Source of the DNA: Phocoena phocoena
Lineage: Eukaryota > Chordata > Mammalia > Artiodactyla > Phocoenidae
DNA: 64,000 nucleotides
Assembly (NCBI RefSeq): GCF_963924675.1
Contig: NC_089226.1
Span: forward strand, 52,407,124-52,471,123
Direction: 5' to 3'
A model generated the notes under the pieces. That model did no database searches and was not told the origin of the DNA. It saw only the letters and a list, made by a program, of their open reading frames with translations. Every line of letters starts with the position of its first letter. Position 1 is the stretch's first letter. Shown here one piece after another: positions 57,206 to 64,000 of this stretch. A program made the position numbers and the translations under genes.

Positions 57206-59439
57206 TAAATGCTCTTTCCCTTTGTACTTCCAACCAGAAAGTTTTCATCATGTCCTAAAAGTCATCTTACTCAGTTTGGTGCTGAAGTCGACAAAGCCAA
57301 GATCAAAGAAAGAGGAGTTTTTATGAGCAAACTTGTGTGAAAAGGAGAGCAGTTCTTTGAACGTTTTCCCCTTCATGGAGAAAAAGGCATTCATTTTGCA
57401 TTGTGGGTATGGATGTTTAATAATACTAAAAAAAAATAAAAAAATCACGTGAGAGAAAGGACTTAGGCATTGTTCCACCAAACTGAAAACTGGGCCATAA
57501 TTTGGAACAACAATTTGTGGTTAAGGTCAGTCACACATGAAAGCCTTCTGAACATTTTACTGTTTAACTTTGAGATAAAAATGTTCTAATGAATACTCAG
57601 CCATTGTGTCTGGCATGGTGTTGCCTCTTAAGTGTTCAACATCACATTAGTCACTGGTTTATAAATACACCACAGCATTTCTCTTCTGGCCGTTTGAACA
57701 CAAGTGAAAGCTACCAGTGAGAAATCCAAACCCGTGACTTGCTGAATACAGAGCAAAACTGTCCCCTCCTTGGATCCTCGAAAGTCAAAGCTCTCAAGGG
57801 AGTGGAGTTTGAGGAATAGAAATTCTCACGCATAATGTCAGAAGGCTCAAAGGGAGGTTCGCAACCATCTGTTCCCACGCCTCCTTTCATATATGAGAAA
57901 TCTGGTGTCCAGAGAGGCTAACTGACTTATCCGGCACCAAAACAAATTGCCCAGAATTGGCAATTTGGGTGACAAGAGTGAACAGATTGAAATATACAGT
58001 TATGCTAATGAAGTAGGTGGGAGGGGGGCAGAAGGAGAGGGAAGAGAACAGGGAGAGGATGTGACCCTGGACTTTAGCCATCACCCCATTGCCAGATGAC
58101 TCTGTGTAGAGCGAGGCTGGGCTGACACATCATCCGGTGCTCATGTTCTTTCCATTATACCACATTGTCTCTCCATATGGGAAGACTCCAGGTCCTAACT
58201 GCTTTATTTAAGATCTAAATGCAGTCTCTTGTCCAACTCCATATGCCCACTCTTCCTCTGTTAAATATCCTTGGAAAGTCAGCATGGCAAAGATGTGCAA
58301 CTTCTTGTATTTCTCAAGAACTAGGTGATTGACACACAACGGCTATTTCTCACTGCTGCCCTTCATAGAGTGTAAGAAATGACACATGGCACTGGCACTT
58401 GCAACAGAGCACAAGCAACAGAGTGCAGAGTTACAGCTTAAAGGGATAGATTCAATATGGAGTCATGTTTGCTCTTCTCTGTTGCATCACCTGAGCCCTG
58501 AAGTGTCTCATTCAGGACATGCGCAAAAGTCCCCTTATGTGCATAAGTCTGAGTATACGGCATCCCCTGTATCGGCTCAGTTTTACAACTGCTTATGGAC
58601 TCTCCTCCCATCTTCAACCCCCTTGTTAAATTTCCCATTAGACCCAGTTTGAGTAACCAGTCCCCCCTTGTTTCTGGTCACGTTGCTTTTACATAGCCAC
58701 CTTTTGTCTTTGTGATCTTTTCCTCTGATGGTGCAAGAGGAAAGTGAATGAACCTGTAGAAGAAGAGAGCATTGCCTCCATGTCTGTTCTCACGGCTGCC
58801 TCTGATTTCTAGTACCATGTGACCAAGTTGTGGCCCCTAAAGAGCTTGATAATCATCATCTCTGGCAAGAGCCCCATTTTCACAGTGGCCCATGGTGCCT
58901 TCCTCAGAGGAGAGAGGAGAGCAAGGATGGGAGGATGCCTGGCCGGCAGAGTGTAGCTTTTTAAATGTGTTGTCAGTCTGTCCCTGCCAGAACAGGGAGT
59001 TGATAGGCATCAAGGATATTTGGCATCAAGGAATAAGTACAAGAGCAACACCTATATGCTCTTAAACAACAAAAGTGTCCTGACTGCAGGTAGCTCCATC
59101 TCAAGTCTTGGGTTCAGAGATGTGTCTGAAATCTTGCTTCAGAAGCCTCTGTCTTGGCCTGGCTAAGACTGTCTTTCAGGAAGCCATGACTTGGTTTTGG
59201 ATCCCAAGTGTCTGAGTTATATATTTCCTGAGGTTTGAAACAGGAGTACAGGTAGCAAGTTAATACGTGAAAATAAAACTGAAAATACACTAAGTAAACT
59301 TTTTAATTTGTGTCACTCTTTTCAAAGGTATGAGTTATGACACAGCTCGGTATGTTTTGGGGAAGAACAGTTGACTCAGAGTTACAGGAAAGGTCACAGA
59401 GAAAGGGGAGTGTCAATTGATGAAAAAAGAAGATCAAAT
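57206..59439. other. Mostly unassigned unique DNA
   Basis: A short MIR-like core may lie at 57,880-57,960 (gtccagagaggctaactgac). Otherwise no named repeat or plausible exon is recognised in 2.2 kb. Confidence 0.35.
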
Positions 59440-59900
59440 CATGAAGTCCTTGGAAACCATATTAAGAAACTCAGACAGTATCAAAGATCAATTGGTATTA
59501 AGATAGGTTTTCAATCAAGGAGTTTACATAATCAGATCTGCATTTTATAAAGACTAATCGGGTAAAATGTGGAGAATGGATTGCAATGTAACGGGAAAAG
59601 GGGGAATTTAGAGACCAGATTGGGAAGACTTTAGAATGACTGAGGCAAAATATGAGGAAGAGATAGACTGAGGGTGAGGGAGTGAGGCTGGTGAGAAGAG
59701 ATTAACTCTCTTTAGGGTGTTAAGTGGATGAGGTTTGATGAAGTGTGGCTCAGAAGAGAAGAAAAGGAGGACAGAGGCTAATTCTGAGATTTCAGGCTTG
59801 GGAAATGTGTCAGCTTCTAACAAATAACAAAGGGCTGGACCATGAACAGCGGGGGTGTAGCTGAGCAAATGCCCTTGTCCCTGGGCATCATCAGCTCCCA
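59440..59900 (-). repeat. L2 LINE internal 3' region, antisense
   Basis: 'ttacataatcagatctgcat', 'taaagactaatcgggtaaaa' and 'tgtggagaatggattgcaat' correspond to the complement of the L2 'gatctttctaaaatgc' region. The downstream G-rich part probably continues it. Confidence 0.55.
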
Positions 59901-60439
59901 CTCTTGTGAAGCCTGAGAGTCAGAGTGAAGGATCCTGAATTTTCAGCCACTTGCCACTGATCAGAAATATCACTCATTTACTGGAGGCAAATTGCCAATC
60001 AGCTACCTCAAGGAAATGTTTTCTTTGACTGCAAGTTGAAGAGTGTTAATTCCAAACTTGACAGTAGAAGGTACAGGAACCCTGAGCTTGCTGTGATCAT
60101 CTTCATGTGTTACTGAAAACTCCCTTTCCGATCTGTACAGTCACATGGACATTCTTCCTCCAAGTCCATTCATTTACACTGTCTTTGGTATGTGTTTCCA
60201 TTTTTGCTCCTCTTCTGCCTTCTAATTTTAGGACTAATTCATATAGAAGACACCAGACCTTTTTCAATATAGTAATGTCAAAGCAATGATCATGTGATCT
60301 TGGGTTTTATTCAGGGGACAATATGAAGTCAGGATAAAGTTATGGTGCATCCCTAAATGAATGGCACTGATACCCTGGGGTTTAGTTCTTTCCTTCTAAT
60401 TATTTTCCACAGCCTGTCAAGTCATTGAATATTCAAATT
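59901..60439. other. Unassigned unique DNA
   Basis: No named repeat or plausible exon recognised. Confidence 0.4.
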
Positions 60440-60715
60440 TCTCTTTTGCAAGTATGAGCATGGGCTTTGGAACCAAAGAGATCTATGAGCAGTTCATTTC
60501 CCGTTAGAGGTGACCTCTGGACTCAGATTACCTGGGTTCACATCCTGGTTCACTGCATAGTTATTAGGTGAGCTTAGGCAAATCCTGGAAAAATGTAAAA
60601 CCTCACATTTCTCACCTGTTAAAAGAAGATGGAAATGCTCATCTCTTCTTCATAAGGTTGTTCGGAATTTTAAATGGCTCTTAAATAAGATAAGTAAAAC
60701 ACTTAGAACACTATG
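60440..60715 (+). repeat. MIR SINE, long copy or two merged copies
   Basis: Two MIR-like 5' ends occur in succession: 'gagcatgggctttggaacca' at about 60,457 and 'ggactcagattacctgggtt' at about 60,518. A single core and tail follow (tcttcataaggttgttcgga). Confidence 0.65.
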
Positions 60716-60731
60716 ATCACATTTATAAATA

Positions 60732-60935
60732 CAGTCTCTCAGTATCCCAGGAGGATTACTTTCAGGACCCCCCACCTATACCAAAAGCCATGGATGCTCA
60801 AGCCCCATGATCAGCCTTCTGCTGGTCAGCTCACAGACTGTGCAAAACTGTATGGATTTATTGAAAAAAAAAAAAAAAAATCCATGTGTAAGTGAACCCA
60901 CATAGTTCAAACCCTTGTTGTTCCAGGGTCACCTG
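60732..60935. mobile_element. Nested Tigger-type MITEs, degraded
   Basis: The left end cagtctctcagtatcccagg follows TA (60,730-60,731) and is the 3' end of the MER2-like element read backwards ('ccatggatgctcaagcccca'). From about 60,830 the sequence becomes the other MITE, ending gttccagggtcacctg at 60,935 followed by TA. The bases beyond (gataatatacatataaccat) look like the MER2-like element resuming. The same two families are nested at 46,994. Confidence 0.6.
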
Positions 60936-60985
60936 TAGATAATATACATATAACCATACTGAATCACAATAAAACAAAACCCTAT

Positions 60986-61689
60986 AACCACTGGGTGGGT
61001 GACTCACAAACTGGAGAACAATTATACCACAGAAGTCCACCCACTGGAGTGAAGGTTCTGAGCCCCACGCCAGGCTTCCCAACCTAGGGTCCAGCAACGG
61101 GAGGAGGAATTCCCAAAGAAGCAGACTTTGAAGGCTAGAGGGATTTGATTACAGGACTTTGACAGGACTGGGGGAAACAGAGCCTCCACTCATGCAGGGC
61201 ACATACAAAGTAGTGTGTGCATCAGGACGCGGGGTAAGGAGCAGTGACCCCATAGGAGACTGAACCAGACCTACCTGCTAGTGTTAGAAGGTCTCCTGCA
61301 GAGGTGGGGGTCGGCTGTGGCTCACCGCGGGGACAGGGACACTGGCAGCAGAAGTTCTGGGAAGTACTCCTTAGTGTGAGCCTTCCCGGAGTCCACCATT
61401 ATCCCCACCAAAGAGTCTCCAGGTTCCATTGCTGGGTCGCCTCAGACCAAACAACCAACAGGGAGGGAACTCAGCCCCACCCATCAGCAGACAAGCAGAT
61501 TAAAGTTTTACTGAGCTCTGCCCACCAGAGCAACACCCAGCTCTACCCACCACAAGTCCCTCCCATCTGGAAGCTTGTACAAGCCTCTTAGATAACCTCA
61601 TCCACCAGAGGGCAGGCAGCAGAAGCAAGAAGAACTACAATCCTGCAGCCTGTGGAACAAAAAACTACATTCACAGAAAGTTAGACAAG
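60986..61689 (+). promoter_or_regulatory. L1 5' UTR, type distinct from the L1 at 25.6 kb
   Basis: Contains 'tcactggcagcagaagttct'-like and 'ccaacagggagggaactcag' blocks and leads directly to the ORF1 start at 61,690. It has no CAAGATGGCGG at its start, unlike the other L1. Confidence 0.6.
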
Positions 61690-62591
61690 ATGAAAAGGCA
61701 GAGGGCTACGTACCAGATGAAGGAACAAGATAAAACTCCAGAAAAACAACGAAATGAAGTGGAGATGGGCCACCTTCCAGAGAAAGAATTTAGAATAATG
61801 ATAGTGAAGATGATCCAGGACCTCGGAAAAACAATGGAGGTAAAGATCAAGAAGATGCAAGAAACGTTTAACAAAGACCTAGAATTAAAGAACAAACAAA
61901 TAGAGATGAACAATACAATAACTGAAATGAAAAATACACTAGAAGGAATCAATAGCAGAATAACTGAGGCAGAAGAACAGATAAGTGACCTGGAAGGCAA
62001 AATGGTGGAATTCACTGCCATGGAACAGAATAAAGAAAAAAGAATGAAAAGAAATGAAGACAGCCTAAGAGACCTCTGGGACAACATTAAATACACCAAC
62101 ATTCGCATTATAGGGGTCTCAGAAGGAGAAGAGAGAGAGAAAGACCTGAGAAAATATTTGAAGCAATTATAGCCGAAAACTTCCCTAACGTGGGAAAGGA
62201 AATAGCCACCCAAGTCCAGGAAGTGAAGAGAGTCCCAGGAAGGAGAAACCCAAGGAGAAACACGCTGAGACACATAGTAATCAAATTGACAAAAATTAAA
62301 GGCAAAGAAAAATTATTAAAAGCAACAAGGGAAAAATGACAAATAATATACAAGGGAACTCCCATAAGGTTAACAGCTGATTTTTCAGCAGAAACTCTAC
62401 AAGCCAGAAGGGAGTGGCATGATATACTTAAAGAGATGAAAGGGAAGAACCTACAACCAAGATTACTCTACCCGGCAAGGATCTCATTCAGATTTGACAG
62501 AGAAATCAAAAGCTTTACAGACAAGCAAAAGCTAAGAGAATTCAGCACCACCAAACCAGCTCTACAACAAATGCTAAAGGAACTTCTCTAA
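61690..62591 (+). pseudogene. L1 ORF1 pseudogene
   Basis: Starts at ATG 61,690 (MKRQRATYQMKEQDKTPEKQ) and is open for 160 codons. The coiled coil is clear (INSRITEAEEQISDLEGKM, then KEKRMKRNEDSLRDLWDNI), and the RNA-recognition domain begins at IRIIGVSEGEE. A frameshift at about 62,160 ends the frame (KYLKQL then stop). The remaining domain is recognisable in the next frames, with a further in-frame TGA at about 62,337 (aaaaatgacaaata) that looks like a CpG decay product. The natural stop is TAA at 62,589-62,591. The protein product would be an RNA-binding chaperone of L1 particles; it is inactive here. Confidence 0.85.
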
Positions 62592-62649
62592 GTGGGAAAC
62601 ACCAGAGAAGAAAAATACCTACAAAAGCAAACCCAAAACAGTTAAGAAA

Positions 62650-62891
62650 ATGGTAATAGGACCATACATATTGATACTTATCTTAAAAGTGAATGGATTA
62701 AATGCTCCAACCAAAAGGCACAGGCTTGCTGAATGGATACAAAAGCTAGACCCATATATATGCTGTCTACAAGAGACCCACTTCAGACCTAGGGACACAT
62801 ATAGACTGAAAGTGAGGGGATGGAAAAAAGGTATTCCCTGTAGCTGGAAATCAGAAGAAAGCTGGAGTAGCAATACTCATCAGATAAAATA
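62650..62891 (+). pseudogene. L1 ORF2 N-terminal fragment (endonuclease start)
   Basis: Begins MVIGPYILILILKVNGLNAP and includes the endonuclease phrase DPYICCLQETHFRPRDTYRL, where the catalytic QE-containing motif is intact. A frameshift follows (GIPCSWKSEESWSSNTHQIK) and L1 similarity ends at 62,891. It lacks the rest of the endonuclease and all of the reverse transcriptase. Confidence 0.85.
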
Positions 62892-63179
62892 GAAAAAATA
62901 GGAGAGCCACAAGCCAAGTGTAGCTACTGATGGAGCCCTAGAATGAGGCTAGTTCAGGTAAGGAACTGAATTTTAAATTTTCTTATTTTCATTAATTTGA
63001 ATGTAAATATTTACAGGTGGATAAGGCTATTGTATCAAACAGTTTAGAAATAGACCTCCTCCCTTCATGTCCCAATCCTCCACAGCTCCATTCAAAGATA
63101 CCATCTTCCCATGAGTTTGAATTCTTCTTTAATTGGTATAAACTGCTTATGACATATACTTTTGTATATTTAATTTCAG

Positions 63180-63335
63180 TTGCATAGCTTATCTCCAATG
63201 CTAGACTCTAAGGACTTGGAGAGGAAGGACCCCATCTTCGTGTACTTCTGTGCCTACTCAATGTACAGTATAGGGTCTTCCACAGAGTTTGTTGATGGAC
63301 TGACCGAATGACTTACTGATTGACTGACTAAATGA
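63180..63335 (+). repeat. L2 LINE 3' end
   Basis: In order: 'ctagactctaaggacttgga', 'ttctgtgcctactcaatgta', then a run of tgactgac units in place of the usual tgaatgaa. Confidence 0.6.
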
Positions 63336-64000
63336 ATAGGTTATTCTATTAATTAATTAATTCAGTGAAAGAGGCTTTGACTTCTAATACTACTTCTGTA
63401 AGATACCACTCTCAACTGGAGGGAAACTGATTCATCACTTAACAATCATTCATTTATGCTCATTAATGGGATGCTCATATCATCTACCTGTTGTTAGTCT
63501 GTCAAAGTAAAAAGCTAACCCCCATTATACCTTTGCAAGATAAGTCAAAAGTTAATTATACCTAAAAAAAAAAAAAAAACCTGTGGGACTAAATGACATT
63601 TGTGGAACAAAAAGCTTTGGAATTTCTTTACTAAGAGATAATTTGAGTGTTAAAAGCTACTTAATGAATAAACCATCTTGCTCATCATAAATGATTTTGA
63701 AAGAGAAGTTTATTATTTATCAACTACTAAGAGCATATGTATCCCCCAATACATATTTAAAAGATGTATTTCCAATTTACAACTTTAGAGCTACTTAACA
63801 TTCAAGAAAATTCCTCATACCTGTAATGATGAAGAATGTTCTGCCTGCAAAAACACACTATAAAATAACTTTGATACTCAAACTGTCTAGCTGAGAGATT
63901 ACAGGTTGTTCAGAGGCAGGAAACTACTGTATTTCTTCACAGTTAGCCATTGCTTGTCATAAACTTTACTATGTTCTTTTCTTATAAACATATGTAAATA
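63336..64000. other. Unassigned AT-rich DNA
   Basis: A (TTAA)n run at 63,347-63,362 and an A run at 63,564-63,580. No gene or named repeat recognised. Confidence 0.4.

Larger units (their letters stand above)
60986..62891 (+). mobile_element. L1 LINE, 5' part only (promoter, ORF1, start of ORF2)
   Basis: It starts near 'aaccactgggtgggtgactc' with a GC-rich 5' UTR of about 700 bases, followed by ORF1 and the first 80 or so codons of ORF2. At 62,891 L1 sequence ends abruptly in the endonuclease region (ctcatcagataaaatag). L1 copies normally lose the 5' end, so keeping the 5' end and losing the 3' 4 kb points to deletion, recombination or premature polyadenylation after 'aaaaaata'. No target duplication can be tested. 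Confidence 0.85.

Noticed and set aside
1..64000. A previously undescribed multi-gene system
   Set aside because: Apart from the single exon candidate, all recognisable coding sequence belongs to inactivated L1 and Tigger elements. I saw no gene cluster, conserved array or RNA gene to support a novel system.

Overview
This window looks like non-coding, repeat-dense DNA from a cetacean (whale or dolphin). The evidence is six copies of the tRNA-derived SINE whose head reads gggcttccctggtggcgcag (CHR-2-like, a cetartiodactyl family abundant in cetaceans), cetartiodactyl-type L1 LINEs, and an older layer shared by placental mammals (L2, MIR, MLT1/MLT2 LTRs, Tigger DNA transposons, MER5). Nothing prokaryotic, viral (non-endogenous) or CRISPR-like is present. 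All family names come from recognising sequence by eye, not from a library search, so boundaries are generally good to a few tens of bases.

Layout. 1-300: the only candidate for host protein-coding sequence, a possible last coding exon on the minus strand with a strong splice acceptor. 650-16,260: unique DNA with L2, MIR, an MLT2-like LTR, an L1 3' fragment, a (GT)n microsatellite, a MER5-like element and a possible older LTR. 16,830-19,141: an almost complete but dead Tigger1 transposon. 19,225-25,590: a near full-length, inactivated L1 on the minus strand, interrupted by two SINEs. 25,600-44,400: MLT1-type LTRs, SINEs, L2 and MIR in unique DNA. 46,990-47,573: a Tigger-type MITE containing a second MITE with a clean TA target duplication. 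47,876-49,056: a Tigger1 end, a SINE and an L1 3' end joined head to tail. 50,745-54,750: an L1 whose 5' part is inverted relative to its 3' part. 56,201-56,280: an exact 2 x 40 bp tandem duplication. 60,732-60,935: a second nested MITE. 60,986-62,891: the 5' portion of another L1, with promoter, ORF1 and the start of ORF2, cut off at its 3' side.

The sequence can be read as insertion layers. L2 and MIR are oldest; LTRs and Tigger elements are intermediate; L1s are younger; most CHR-2-like SINEs are youngest, since three sit inside L1 bodies and five keep legible target-site duplications. Every transposase or reverse-transcriptase reading frame is broken. I found no convincing new biological system. 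The best leads are the terminal-exon candidate, the 5'-inverted L1, the 3'-truncated L1, the YY1-like motif at the L1 promoter, and the nested MITEs.
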